Shown here one piece after another: positions 46,623-54,216 of a stretch of 61,602 bases of DNA. Position numbers and translations under genes: made by a program. The stretch comes from an uncultured Eubacteriales bacterium (lineage in GTDB: Bacteria > Bacillota > Clostridia > Christensenellales > Aristaeellaceae), in contig CADAQZ010000003.1 of the NCBI GenBank assembly GCA_902790175.1, positions 1-61,602 on the forward strand, in the 5' to 3' direction. The notes under the pieces are model-generated. The model was not told the origin of the DNA. It did not search any database and saw nothing but the letters and a program-made list of their open reading frames with translations. Within the stretch, counting starts at the first letter, position 1. Every line of letters starts with the position of its first letter.

Positions 46623-46633
46623 TGAGAAGCGGC

Positions 46634-46861
46634 TCAGATGATCTCCACAAACACGGGCTTGGGGGTCTTGACCGAAGCGGCCTTCACCACCGTGCGGATC
46701 GCCTTGGCGATGCGGCCCTGCTTGCCGATGACCTTGCCCATGTCGTCGGGATCGACGCGCAGCTCGATCACGATGCTGTCCTCGTTTTCGACCTCGCGCA
46801 CATCCACGGCCTCCGGCTTCTCCACCAGGGCCTGGGCGATATACTTGACCAACTCAACCAT
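46634..46861 (-). CDS. khpA: KH-domain RNA-binding protein KhpA (YlqC)
   Basis: 75 residues, single KH domain with the GxxG loop (VIGKQGRIAKAIRTVVKAA). In Firmicutes it pairs with KhpB/Jag and influences cell elongation and RNA stability. It starts 2 nt after rpsP, as in most Firmicutes, and is followed by a terminator; the usual downstream rimM, trmD and rplS are absent here. Confidence 0.93.
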   Translation of the reverse strand: MVELVKYIAQALVEKPEAVDVREVENEDSIVIELRVDPDDMGKVIGKQGRIAKAIRTVVKAASVKTPKPVFVEII

Positions 46862-46863
46862 GG

Positions 46864-47103
46864 TTACAGGACTCCGCCCTTCTTCAGCAGCGCGCGGACG
46901 GTATCGGTGGGCTGGGCGCCCACGCCGAGCCAGTACTTGGCGCGCTCGTCGTTGATCTTCATCTCGACGGGCTCAGAGACGGGGTTGTAGTAACCGATCT
47001 CCTCGATGAAGCGGCCGTCGCGGGGGTTGCGGCTGTCGGTGACAACCAGGCGGTAGAAGGGCTTTTTCTTCATGCCCATCCTCTTCAGACGAATCTTGAC
47101 CAT
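46864..47103 (-). CDS. rpsP: 30S ribosomal protein S16
   Basis: 79 residues, normal for bS16. [39 protein letters not shown] and [25 protein letters not shown] are the family hallmarks. It assembles into the 30S body. ATG 47103 follows AAGGAGG. A heptamer repeat element separates it from ffh upstream, but the gene order ffh-rpsP-khpA is conserved. Confidence 0.97.
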   Translation of the reverse strand: MVKIRLKRMGMKKKPFYRLVVTDSRNPRDGRFIEEIGYYNPVSEPVEMKINDERAKYWLGVGAQPTDTVRALLKKGGVL

Positions 47104-47167
47104 TTGGAATTCCTCCTTAAAAGTATCGGATTGTTGTGTGTATAAATACGGTGATGTACCGGATTTA

Positions 47168-47290
47168 TTGAGGGAGTAGGGAGTAGGCAGTAGGGAGTAG
47201 GAATTGTGATTGCGGGGAGAAGCGGGAGGCTATTTCTACTCCCTACTCCCTTGTCCCTACTCCCTGCTTCTGATCTGCGAAGCAAATCAG
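47168..47290. repeat. Inverted heptamer element with GCGAAGC hairpin at the ffh 3' end
   Basis: GGGAGTA/GGCAGTA heptamers (47172-47202), core with GTGATTGCGGGGAGAAGCGGGAGG, and complementary TACTCCC heptamers (47237-47268), then CTTCTGATCTGCGAAGCAAATCAGAAG (about 47267-47293), which spans the ffh stop codon. Confidence 0.8.
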
Positions 47291-48636
47291 AAGCGCGGCA
47301 TCTTCCCGAACGGCATGCGCATCCTGCCGCGCTTGCCGGAGCCCATCATGCTCTTCATCATGCTGCGGGCCTGGTCAAACTGCTTGAGCAGCAGGTTCAC
47401 GTCCTGCACGGTGGTGCCGCTGCCGGCGGCCACGCGGCGCTTGCGGGAGGCGTTTAAGATGTCGGGATTGCGCCGCTCCATGCGCGTCATGGAGAGGATG
47501 ATGGCCTCGTTCTTCTTCTGGGCCTTCGAGACCTGCTCCTCGTCGATGTCCACGTCCTTGATCTTGCTGCCCAGGCCCGGGACCATCTTCAGAAGGTCCG
47601 TGATCGAGCCCATCTTGTTCATCTGGCGCAGCTGCTCCAGGTAGTCCTCCAGCGTGAAGGAGTTGGTGCGCATCTTGCGCGTCAGGTCGATGGCGGCCTT
47701 CTCGTCAAAGCTCTCCTGGGCCTTGTCGATCAGCGTGAGCACGTCGCCCATGCCCAGGATGCGGCTGGCCATGCGGTCCGGGTGGAAGGGCTCGATGTCC
47801 GTCAGCTTCTCGCCGATGCCGGAGAACTTGATGGGCTTGCCCGTCACCGCGCGCACCGAGATGGCCGCGCCGCCGCGGGTGTCGCCGTCCAACTTGGTGA
47901 GGATCACGCCGTCCACGCCCAATTCCTCGTTGAAGGCCTTGGCCACGTTCACGGCGTCCTGGCCGGTCATGGCGTCCACCACCAGCAGGATCTCCTTGGG
48001 CTTGACGGCCTCGCGCACGTCGCGCAGCTCCTGCATCAGCGCCTCGTCGATGTGCAGGCGGCCGGCGGTATCGATGATCACCGGGTCGCGCCCGTAGTAG
48101 CGGGCGTAGTCGACCGCTTCCTTCGCGATCTGGACCGGGTCGCCCTGGCCGCGCTCGAACACCTCGACGCCCACCTGCTCGCCGACGACCTGCAGCTGCT
48201 TGATGGCGGCGGGGCGGTACACGTCGCAGGCCACCAGCAGGGGCTTCTTGTTGTCCTTCTTGAGAAGGTTGCCCAGCTTGGCGCACATCGTGGTCTTGCC
48301 CGCGCCCTGCAGGCCCGCCATCATGTAGATCGTGGGCGCCTGGGGCGAGTAGGTCAGGCGGGCGTTGGTGCCGCCCATCAGGTTCGTCAACTCCTCGTTG
48401 ACGATCTTGATCACCTGCTGGCCGGGCGTCAGGCTCTGCATGATGTCCGCGCCGACGGCCCGCTCGGTGACCTTCTTGACGAAATCCTTGACCACCAGGA
48501 AGTTCACGTCGGCCTCCAACAGCGCCATGCGCACCTCGCGCATCGCGGCTTTGACGTCGGCCTCGCTCAGCTTGCCCTTGCTGCTCAGCTTCTTGAACGC
48601 GCCTTGCAGCTTGTCGGTCAATCCCTCAAATGCCAT
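47287..48636 (-). CDS. ffh: Signal recognition particle protein Ffh
   Basis: 449 residues. N domain (FEGLTDKLQGAFKKLSSKGKL), G domain with GLQGAGKTT (G1), DVYRPAA, DTAGR (G3) and TKLDGDTRGG (G4), then a methionine-rich M domain (KMRTNSFTLEDYLEQLRQMNKMG ... MMKSMMGSGKRGRMRM). It binds SRP RNA and signal sequences and delivers nascent membrane proteins to FtsY. The normal 430-450 length is kept. ATG 48636 follows GGAGGA; ylxM lies 26 nt upstream. The stop is in a GAA-loop hairpin. Confidence 0.97.
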   Translation of the reverse strand: MAFEGLTDKLQGAFKKLSSKGKLSEADVKAAMREVRMALLEADVNFLVVKDFVKKVTERAVGADIMQSLTPGQQVIKIVNEELTNLMGGTNARLTYSPQAPTIYMMAGLQGAGKTTMCAKLGNLLKKDNKKPLLVACDVYRPAAIKQLQVVGEQVGVEVFERGQGDPVQIAKEAVDYARYYGRDPVIIDTAGRLHIDEALMQELRDVREAVKPKEILLVVDAMTGQDAVNVAKAFNEELGVDGVILTKLDGDTRGGAAISVRAVTGKPIKFSGIGEKLTDIEPFHPDRMASRILGMGDVLTLIDKAQESFDEKAAIDLTRKMRTNSFTLEDYLEQLRQMNKMGSITDLLKMVPGLGSKIKDVDIDEEQVSKAQKKNEAIILSMTRMERRNPDILNASRKRRVAAGSGTTVQDVNLLLKQFDQARSMMKSMMGSGKRGRMRMPFGKMPRF

Positions 48637-48662
48637 GGCATGTCCTCCGGAATCGGTGTGTG

Positions 48663-49019
48663 TCAATCCTTGGGGATGATGTTCTCCAGCGCCCGCCGCG
48701 CCTCGTCCAGGGCGGGGGCGTCCTGCGGCGAGGGGGTCAGCCGCTTCAGCGCCTCCAGGCACCTCTCGGCCGCCCGGGCCTGTTCGCGGTGCCTGCGCAC
48801 CAGCCCCAGCTTTTCCTCGTAGCCCTGCAGCTGCTTCTTCGCCTTCGCCAGCGTGTCAAACACGCCCTGGCGGGTGATGGACAGCTGGTCCGCGATCTCC
48901 TGCTGGGAGAGATCCTCCTCGCAGTACAGCCGCATGACCTCCTGCCGGTGCTGGGTCAGCAGCGGGCCGTAGAAGTCCAGCAGGTAATTCAGCGCCACCC
49001 GCTCGTTCATGTCGGCCAT
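48663..49019 (-). CDS. ylxM: YlxM-type HTH protein (putative SRP regulator)
   Basis: 118 residues with the sigma-70-region-4-like HTH of the YlxM/p13 family: LNYLLDFYGPLLTQHRQEVMRLYCEEDLSQQEIADQLSITRQGVFDTLAKA. In Streptococcus YlxM tunes SRP GTPase activity; a DNA-binding role is also possible. It stands immediately before ffh, which is its conserved position. ATG 49019 is 9 nt after GGAGG; a second ATG at 49010 is possible. A near-consensus promoter drives the operon. Confidence 0.92.
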   Translation of the reverse strand: MADMNERVALNYLLDFYGPLLTQHRQEVMRLYCEEDLSQQEIADQLSITRQGVFDTLAKAKKQLQGYEEKLGLVRRHREQARAAERCLEALKRLTPSPQDAPALDEARRALENIIPKD

Positions 49020-49061
49020 CGCTCTGCGCCTCCGCAAGTCATTTTACTTGACAGCCTGATC

Positions 49062-49090
49062 ATTATACGGGATTTCGCCGTCGATGTCAA
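49062..49090 (-). promoter_or_regulatory. Promoter for ylxM-ffh-rpsP-khpA
   Basis: Minus-strand TTGACA (49090-49085), 17-nt spacer, TATAAT (49067-49062). Both hexamers are perfect. Confidence 0.85.
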
Positions 49091-49145
49091 GTGTTTTTGA
49101 TTGACGAAGCTTGGAATTTACAGAGGATTTGCAGAAAAAAGGCGC

Positions 49146-49174
49146 TTGACGGCGAGGCGAAGGAGCATTATAAT
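49146..49174 (+). promoter_or_regulatory. Promoter for the MazE/PIN pair
   Basis: TTGACG (49146-49151), 17-nt spacer, TATAAT (49169-49174). Confidence 0.7.
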
Positions 49175-49207
49175 GAAGACAGGTAAGGAATGTAAGGAGA
49201 TGATTCC

Positions 49208-49474
49208 ATGGAGATCGCGAAGATCACGAGCAAGGGCCAGATCACCATACCCATTGCCATCCGCAAGTCGCTGGGCGTTCGGGAAGGGGACAAGGTGCTG
49301 TTCATCGAGCGGGACGGCGGTGTGCTGATGATCAATTCGAGCCTCGCCGCGCTTCGCCAGGCACAGGAGGAATTTGCGGGCGAAGCCGAGCGCGCCGGAT
49401 TGAGCGACGAGGCGGACGTGGCGGCGATGCTGAGCCAGTTCAGACGGGAGCGATACGATGCGAATCATGGTTGA
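49208..49474 (+). CDS. AbrB/MazE/SpoVT-family antitoxin
   Basis: 88 residues. The swapped-hairpin DNA-binding domain is typical (MEIAKITSKGQITIPIAIRKSLGVREGDKVLFIE), with a helical C-terminus that would bind the toxin. Such antitoxins usually repress their own operon. The gene overlaps the PIN toxin gene by 17 nt, which is the common antitoxin-first arrangement. ATG 49208 follows AAGGAGATG. Confidence 0.88.
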   Translation: MEIAKITSKGQITIPIAIRKSLGVREGDKVLFIERDGGVLMINSSLAALRQAQEEFAGEAERAGLSDEADVAAMLSQFRRERYDANHG

Positions 49475-49856
49475 CACGAACGTGCTCGTCTCGGCGCTGT
49501 TGTTTCCCGCTTCCCGCGTCAGCCGCGCGCTGGAGGGCATCGTTGCCGGGCACACGCTGGTGCTGGCGTCGTTCGTGATCGACGAGCTGCGCGACGTCGT
49601 CGAGCGCAAGTTTCCGGGTAAGGCGTCGGCCATCGACCGGCTGCTGGATAGACTTAGCTATGAAACGGCGTACACGCCGCGTCGACCCGAGCCGGGTCTG
49701 TTTGAGATACGGGACGCGAAGGACTACCCCGTGCTCTACACCGCGATGACCAACGGCGTGGACATACTGGTGACGGGCGACAAGGATTTCGCGGAGGTGC
49801 GGGTGGACAGGCCGAGGATCATGACGCCCGCGCAGTTTTGCGAGGAATACCTGTAG
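49458..49856 (+). CDS. PIN-domain toxin (VapC-like ribonuclease)
   Basis: 132 residues. PIN acidic residues are present: Asp in MVDTNVLVSALLFP, Glu in VIDELRDVVERKF, Asp in IRDAKDYPVLYTA and in LVTGDKDFAEV. This matches the COG1569 'putative toxin component near PIN' group, Mg-dependent ribonucleases that cut tRNA or rRNA. It overlaps its MazE-type antitoxin and is followed 17 nt later by the fRMsr gene, which may be read through. Confidence 0.88.
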   Translation: MRIMVDTNVLVSALLFPASRVSRALEGIVAGHTLVLASFVIDELRDVVERKFPGKASAIDRLLDRLSYETAYTPRRPEPGLFEIRDAKDYPVLYTAMTNGVDILVTGDKDFAEVRVDRPRIMTPAQFCEEYL

Positions 49857-49873
49857 GGAATCAGGAGGCAGCC

Positions 49874-50329
49874 ATGGACTACGAATTGCTTTGCGCGCAG
49901 GCGAAGGCGCTGGCCGAGGAGGAGCGGTGGTACGTGCCCCTGCTGGCCAACGCCGCGGCGCTTTTGTATGATTCGATGGACGATCTGAACTGGGCGGGGT
50001 TTTACCTGATGCGCGGCGGGCAGCTCGTGCTGGGGCCGTTCGTGGGGAAGGTCGCCTGCATCCACATCCCGCTGGGAAAGGGCGTCTGCGGCGCGGCGGC
50101 CGCGCGGGACGCGACCCAGCGCGTGGCGAACGTGCACGAATTCCCCGGGCACATCGCCTGCGACGACGCGTCCAATTCCGAGATCGTGATCCCGCTGCAC
50201 AGGAACGGCGAGGTCGTCGGCGTGCTGGACATCGACAGCCCGGTGTTGGACCGGTTCGACGAGGCGGACCAGGAGGGGCTGAAGGCGTTCGCGCGGGCGA
50301 TCGAGGATGCGATCGATTTCGATGATTGA
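49874..50329 (+). CDS. Free methionine-(R)-sulfoxide reductase (GAF-domain fRMsr)
   Basis: 151 residues, one GAF domain. The fRMsr signatures and its three Cys are there: VACIHIPLGKGVCGAAAA and HIACDDASNSEIVIPL, with LNWAGFYL early on. The enzyme reduces free methionine-R-sulfoxide through a Cys thiol cycle with thioredoxin and protects against oxidation. ATG 49874 follows AGGAGG. It is 17 nt after the PIN gene; a REP-like palindrome follows. Confidence 0.92.
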   Translation: MDYELLCAQAKALAEEERWYVPLLANAAALLYDSMDDLNWAGFYLMRGGQLVLGPFVGKVACIHIPLGKGVCGAAAARDATQRVANVHEFPGHIACDDASNSEIVIPLHRNGEVVGVLDIDSPVLDRFDEADQEGLKAFARAIEDAIDFDD

Positions 50330-50340
50330 AGAGAGCTAAA

Positions 50341-50407
50341 AAATCCTTCGCTTCGCTCAGGATGACAAGCTTGTATCAGTGTCATCCTGAACGAAGTGAA
50401 GGATCTT
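50341..50407. repeat. REP-like palindrome
   Basis: ATCCTTCGCTTCGCTCAGGATGACA-type left arm (50343-50367) and TGTCATCCTGAACGAAGTGAAGGAT-type right arm (50380-50404) with two substitutions and a 12-nt loop, between convergent genes. Confidence 0.8.
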
Positions 50408-50423
50408 TCCAAATTGAACGCCG

Positions 50424-51680
50424 TCAATACTCCACCTTCCACACCGCGCAGTCGTGCGGGGCGAGGCGGGCGATGAAGCGCCCCCGGCGGGCGCGCCGAC
50501 CCGTCCAGAGCTCGGTGGCGTGGGCAAAGTCATGCTCGACAGATGCCGGGTCGAGTTCGAGCCGCCGCGCCCGGTCCGCCAGGTTGAACAGCGCGACGTA
50601 GCAGCCGGTCGCGTCCTTGCGCGGGGCGATCCAGGCGGCCTCGTCGTCCGTCGTGAAGAGCGGGTGCGCGCACCAGCTCTGCTTCTCGATCTCCAGCACG
50701 GCGTCGTTCGTCAGCAGCGCCAGCGTGAAGTCGTCGTTCTTGGGCATGTTCCCGCCGATCATCAGCGGCGAGCGCATCATGCACCACAGCGCCATCATCG
50801 TGCGCTGCTCGGCGGGCGTGAACCGCGTCCACTTGCCGTTGGGGTGATTGTCGTAGCACTGCCTGAGCGCGCCCACGGGCAGCATGTCGGCGTCCGGCCA
50901 GTGCCCGGGCGCGGCGTGGACACACCACTTTTCCGCGCGCTCGAACATGCCTTTGAGCAGCCGCCACTCGTCCCAGAAGTCGTCCGTGATGCGCCACATG
51001 TTGGCGTATTTTTTCAAGTGCTCGGCGCGCTCCAGCGGCGCGGGGCCGGGGGACAGGCTCAGCACGATGTCGCGCCCGCAGCCGCGGCAGGCCGCGGAGA
51101 TCACCTCGATCTCCTTTTCGCACCGCGGGTATTCGCGGGCGATGTCGTCGCACTTGACGAAGTCCACGCCCCACTCGGCGTAGAGCCTGAAAATGCTGTC
51201 GTAGTAGGCGCGCGCGCCGGGATGGTCGCATCTGAGGCCGTACATGTCCGGGTTCCAGGCGCAGATGGAGTTCGGGTCGGCCGCCGCGTCGCAGGTGTAT
51301 GCGCTGCCGAGGATCGGCAGATGCTGGTGCGCCGCCGCGCGGGGCATGCCGCGCATGATGTGGATGCCGAACTTGAGGCCCAGGCCGTGCACGTAGTCCG
51401 CCAGGGGCTTGAACCCCGCGCCGCCCGCCGCGCTGGGGAAGCGGTTTTCCGCTGGCGTCATGCGGCCATGGGCGTCCATGGAATACTCGGAGAAGGGCTC
51501 GTAGTCGTGCGTGGAGGCCGTGGGCTGATACCACTGGATGTCCACCACCATGTACTCCCAGCCGTGCGCCTTCAGGTGTTCGGCCATGTATTCGGCGTTG
51601 CGGCGCACGTCCGCCTCGGTGACCGCCGCGCCGTAGCAGTCCCAGCTGTTCCAGCCCATGGGGGGAGTTTGAGCGAGCAT
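50424..51680 (-). CDS. Glycoside hydrolase family 27 (alpha-galactosidase type)
   Basis: 418 residues. The N-terminal PPMGWNSWDCYGAAVTEADV is a GH27 hallmark. The nucleophile Asp is in VDFVKCDDIA and the acid/base Asp in MWRITDDFWD; WPDADMLPVG and the C-terminal beta domain complete the fold. Members cleave alpha-galactosides or alpha-N-acetylgalactosaminides. There is no signal peptide, so it acts in the cytoplasm. ATG 51680 follows AAAAAGGAG. A heptamer element lies between it and thrS, and no clear own promoter was found. Confidence 0.92.
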   Translation of the reverse strand: MLAQTPPMGWNSWDCYGAAVTEADVRRNAEYMAEHLKAHGWEYMVVDIQWYQPTASTHDYEPFSEYSMDAHGRMTPAENRFPSAAGGAGFKPLADYVHGLGLKFGIHIMRGMPRAAAHQHLPILGSAYTCDAAADPNSICAWNPDMYGLRCDHPGARAYYDSIFRLYAEWGVDFVKCDDIAREYPRCEKEIEVISAACRGCGRDIVLSLSPGPAPLERAEHLKKYANMWRITDDFWDEWRLLKGMFERAEKWCVHAAPGHWPDADMLPVGALRQCYDNHPNGKWTRFTPAEQRTMMALWCMMRSPLMIGGNMPKNDDFTLALLTNDAVLEIEKQSWCAHPLFTTDDEAAWIAPRKDATGCYVALFNLADRARRLELDPASVEHDFAHATELWTGRRARRGRFIARLAPHDCAVWKVEY

Positions 51681-51699
51681 GAGGATCGTCTCCTTTTTA

Positions 51700-51787
51700 G
51701 AGGGATTAGGGACTAGGGATTAGGAAATGCTGCTGCCGCGCGGTAGCCACTATTTCTTATCCCTAATCCCTATTCCCTAATTCCTCT
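51700..51787. repeat. Inverted heptamer element (GGGATTA type)
   Basis: GGGATTA/GGGACTA heptamers (51703-51724), core AAATGCTGCTGCCGCGCGGTAGCC, and complementary TAATCCC/TATTCCC heptamers (51757-51785), between GH27 and thrS. The core is like that at 28400. Confidence 0.85.
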
Positions 51788-51796
51788 TTGTATTGA

Positions 51797-53686
51797 TTAC
51801 GCTTCGGTTACGGAGCCGATCAGCTCCAGGCACCTGGTATCGTTCATCTGATTGCACATCTCGACCAGCTTCTCCAGCGGCACGTTGTGCAGCTGCTGCT
51901 TCTGGCCGCGCACCGTGATGGACACGGTGCCGTCGGCGGCCTCCTTGTCGCCCACGACGACGATGTAGGGGTCCTTCATCGTCTTGTAGAACTTGATCTT
52001 CTCGTTCATGTTCTTGTCGGCGTAGTCGACCTCCACGCGGATGCCCTCGTCCTCCAGCGCCTCGACCACCTTCCTGGCGTAGTCGTTGTGCTCGGGACGG
52101 ATCGGCACCACGGCCACCTGGTAGGGGCTGAGCCAGAAGGGGAACGCGCCCTTGAAGTTCTCGATGATGATGCCGATGAAGCGCTCCAGCGAGCCATACA
52201 GCGCGCGGTGGATGACCACGGGCATCTCCAGCGTGCCCTCCTTGGTGGTGTAGGTCAGGCCGAAGTTGTGCGGCAGCTGGAAGTCCAGCTGGATGGTGCC
52301 GCACTGCCACTCGCGGCCCAGGGCGTCCTTGATCTGAAGGTCGATTTTCGGCCCGTAGAACGCGCCGTCGCCCTCGTTGATCTCGTACTGGCCCTCGCCG
52401 TACTTCTTGTCCAGGATCTTTTTGAGCGCGGCCTCGGCGCGGTTCCAGACCTCGATATCGCCCATGAAGTCGTCCGGCCGGGTGGAGAACTCGGCGCGGT
52501 AGGTGACGCCGAAGGTGGCGTAGATCTCGTCCGCGATGGCGATGATGTCGGCGATCTCGTCCTCGATCTGGTCCTCGGACACGAAGGTGTGGTCGTCGTC
52601 CTGGCGGAACTCCTGCACGCGGAACAGGCCGTTCATCTGGCCGGACTTCTCCTTGCGGTGCAGCACGTCGTATTCGCTGTAGCGGATCGGCAGCTCCTTG
52701 TAGGAGTGCAGCGTGCGCTTGTAGGTCATCATCGCGTTGGGGCAGTTCATGGGCTTGGCGCCCATCGTGTCGTCCAAGTCGCGGTCAAACACCGGCGCGC
52801 CCGCGGGCAGCTTCACCGTGGCCGTCTCGTCCAGGCCGGCCATCGGGTTGTCCAGCACGCCGGGGATCTCGGCGTCGGCGGCCAGACGACCCGTGATGCC
52901 GGGCACCATGAACATGTTGTTCTGGTAGTGCGCCCAGTGGCCGGAGATCAGCCACAGCTTCTTCTTGTTGATCAGCGGCGCGGAAATCTCGGTATAGCCG
53001 TGCTTGGCCTGTAGCTTGCGGGAGTAGGCCAGCAGCGTCTGGTAGAGGATCCAGCCGCGGGGCAGCCAGTAGGGCATGCCGGGCGCGGTCTCGTCGAACA
53101 TGAACAGGTCCAGCTCCTTGCCCAGCTTCTTGTGGTCACGCTCCTGGGCCTCGCGGATCATGGCCAGGTGGGCCTTGAGCTGCTGCTGGTCCGGGAAGGC
53201 GTAGACGTACACGCGCTGGAGGCTGTCGCGCTTCTCATCGCCGCGCCAGTAGGCACTGGACACGGCGCGGATCTTGTACGCGACGGAGAGAAGCTCTGCG
53301 GAGTTCTCCACGTGCGGGCCGCGGCAGAGGTCCACAAAGTCGTCGCCCGTGTAGTATACCGTGATGGTCTCGCCCTCGGGCAGGTCGTTGATCAGCTCTT
53401 CCTTGTACTTCTGGCCCTTGAAGATCTCCAGAGCTTCTTCCTTACTGACCTCCTTGCGGGTCCAGGCCTCCTTGCGCTTCATGATCTCCTTCATCTTTTG
53501 CTCGATGGCGGGGAAGTCCTCGGTGGAGATGCCGCGGGGCAGCAGGAAATCGTAGTACATGCCGTCGGCGATCTGCGGGCCGATGGCGATCTGCACGTTC
53601 TCGCGGCCGAAGATCTCCATGACGGCCTTGGCGAGGATGTGCGCCAGCGAGTGGCGGTAGACTTCGTTGAACTGTTCGCGATCCAT
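51797..53686 (-). CDS. thrS: Threonyl-tRNA synthetase lacking the TGS domain
   Basis: 629 residues. It starts directly with the editing (N2) domain: MDREQFNEVYRHSLAHILAKAVMEIFG. HSLAH and a later YWRGDEKRDSLQRVYVYAF mark that domain. The class II core has the motif-2-like RVQEFRQDDDHTF and zinc ligands (PMNCP, AFYGPKIDL, VIHRA). The anticodon domain follows (FPFWLSPYQVAVVPI). The TGS (N1) domain that opens most bacterial ThrRS proteins is missing, and an insertion of about 30 residues (AADAEIPGVLDNPMAGLDET) sits in the core. ATG 53686 follows AAAAGGAG; a T-box leader precedes it. Confidence 0.93.
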   Translation of the reverse strand: MDREQFNEVYRHSLAHILAKAVMEIFGRENVQIAIGPQIADGMYYDFLLPRGISTEDFPAIEQKMKEIMKRKEAWTRKEVSKEEALEIFKGQKYKEELINDLPEGETITVYYTGDDFVDLCRGPHVENSAELLSVAYKIRAVSSAYWRGDEKRDSLQRVYVYAFPDQQQLKAHLAMIREAQERDHKKLGKELDLFMFDETAPGMPYWLPRGWILYQTLLAYSRKLQAKHGYTEISAPLINKKKLWLISGHWAHYQNNMFMVPGITGRLAADAEIPGVLDNPMAGLDETATVKLPAGAPVFDRDLDDTMGAKPMNCPNAMMTYKRTLHSYKELPIRYSEYDVLHRKEKSGQMNGLFRVQEFRQDDDHTFVSEDQIEDEIADIIAIADEIYATFGVTYRAEFSTRPDDFMGDIEVWNRAEAALKKILDKKYGEGQYEINEGDGAFYGPKIDLQIKDALGREWQCGTIQLDFQLPHNFGLTYTTKEGTLEMPVVIHRALYGSLERFIGIIIENFKGAFPFWLSPYQVAVVPIRPEHNDYARKVVEALEDEGIRVEVDYADKNMNEKIKFYKTMKDPYIVVVGDKEAADGTVSITVRGQKQQLHNVPLEKLVEMCNQMNDTRCLELIGSVTEA

Positions 53687-53702
53687 ATTCTAACACTCCT
53701 TT

Positions 53703-53766
53703 TTTGGGATTAGGGATTAGGGATTAGGGATTAGGGAGTAGGGATTAGGGATTAGGGATTAGGGAA
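53703..53766 (+). repeat. Heptamer tract (GGGATTA) in the thrS leader
   Basis: Nine heptamers, eight GGGATTA and one GGGAGTA, between the T-box terminator and the thrS ribosome binding site. In the mRNA they read as pyrimidine-rich TAATCCC units. Confidence 0.85.
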
Positions 53767-53773
53767 GAGGACG

Positions 53774-53987
53774 AAAAAACGCCCGTCCCTGTGCCGGGAC
53801 GGACGCAATATCCGTGGTTCCACCCTGCTGATCGATTGCTCGATCGCTCTGTCGCGCTGTATCGCGCGCGAAACGCCTGTCATCGAGGGCCGGTATTCCG
53901 CGGCGGCTGCGGCGGGGGCTTTCAGCCGATGACCCCTGCTCTCTTGCGCGCCTCTCCGGGGAACGTGCTCCCTGTCATTTGATCGGT
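53774..53987 (-). promoter_or_regulatory. T-box leader of thrS
   Basis: The minus-strand T-box sequence AGGGTGGAACCACG (53826-53813) is followed by a terminator (CCGTCCC/GGGACGG, 53802-53783, with TTTTTT to 53774). A stem I-like region upstream has GGAATACCGG (about 53902-53890), in which ACC would be the threonine specifier codon. Uncharged tRNAThr should favour the antiterminator. Confidence 0.92.
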
Positions 53988-53993
53988 AGATTG

Positions 53994-54022
53994 ATTCTAT
54001 CACGTTAAAGGGAAGATGTCAA
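53994..54022 (-). promoter_or_regulatory. Promoter of the T-box/thrS transcript
   Basis: Minus-strand TTGACA (54022-54017), 17-nt spacer, TAGAAT (53999-53994). Confidence 0.8.
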
Positions 54023-54060
54023 CGTCTGAATAGCGAATCGCACGCCTTTAACAATTTGTA

Positions 54061-54184
54061 CAGATCCTTCGCTTCGCTCAGGATGACACACGACAGGCAT
54101 CGGCATAATCTGTCATCCTGAGCGAAGCCTTGCGAACAGCAAGGCGCAGTCGTGCCGCAGGCCTAGCGTAGCGTCAAGGATCTG
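54061..54184. repeat. REP-like palindrome interrupted by a 47-nt insert
   Basis: Left arm 54063-54088. The right arm begins at 54111 (TGTCATCCTGAGCGAAGC), is broken by 54129-54175 (starting CTTGCGAACAGCAAG, itself a hairpin), and ends with AAGGATCTG. The insert is unlike anything else in the window. Confidence 0.75.
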
Positions 54185-54216
54185 TACACATCGATTATGG
54201 ACAGCGTTTTGTGCAG

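Noticed and set aside
53703-53766. Heptamer arrays considered as CRISPR repeats
   Set aside because: Units are 7 nt, contiguous and without spacers; no cas genes are present.
54188-54216. Possible terminator between the REP-like palindrome and the GH42 stop
   Set aside because: No stem followed by a T-run could be found in this short stretch; the palindrome itself is the only structure.
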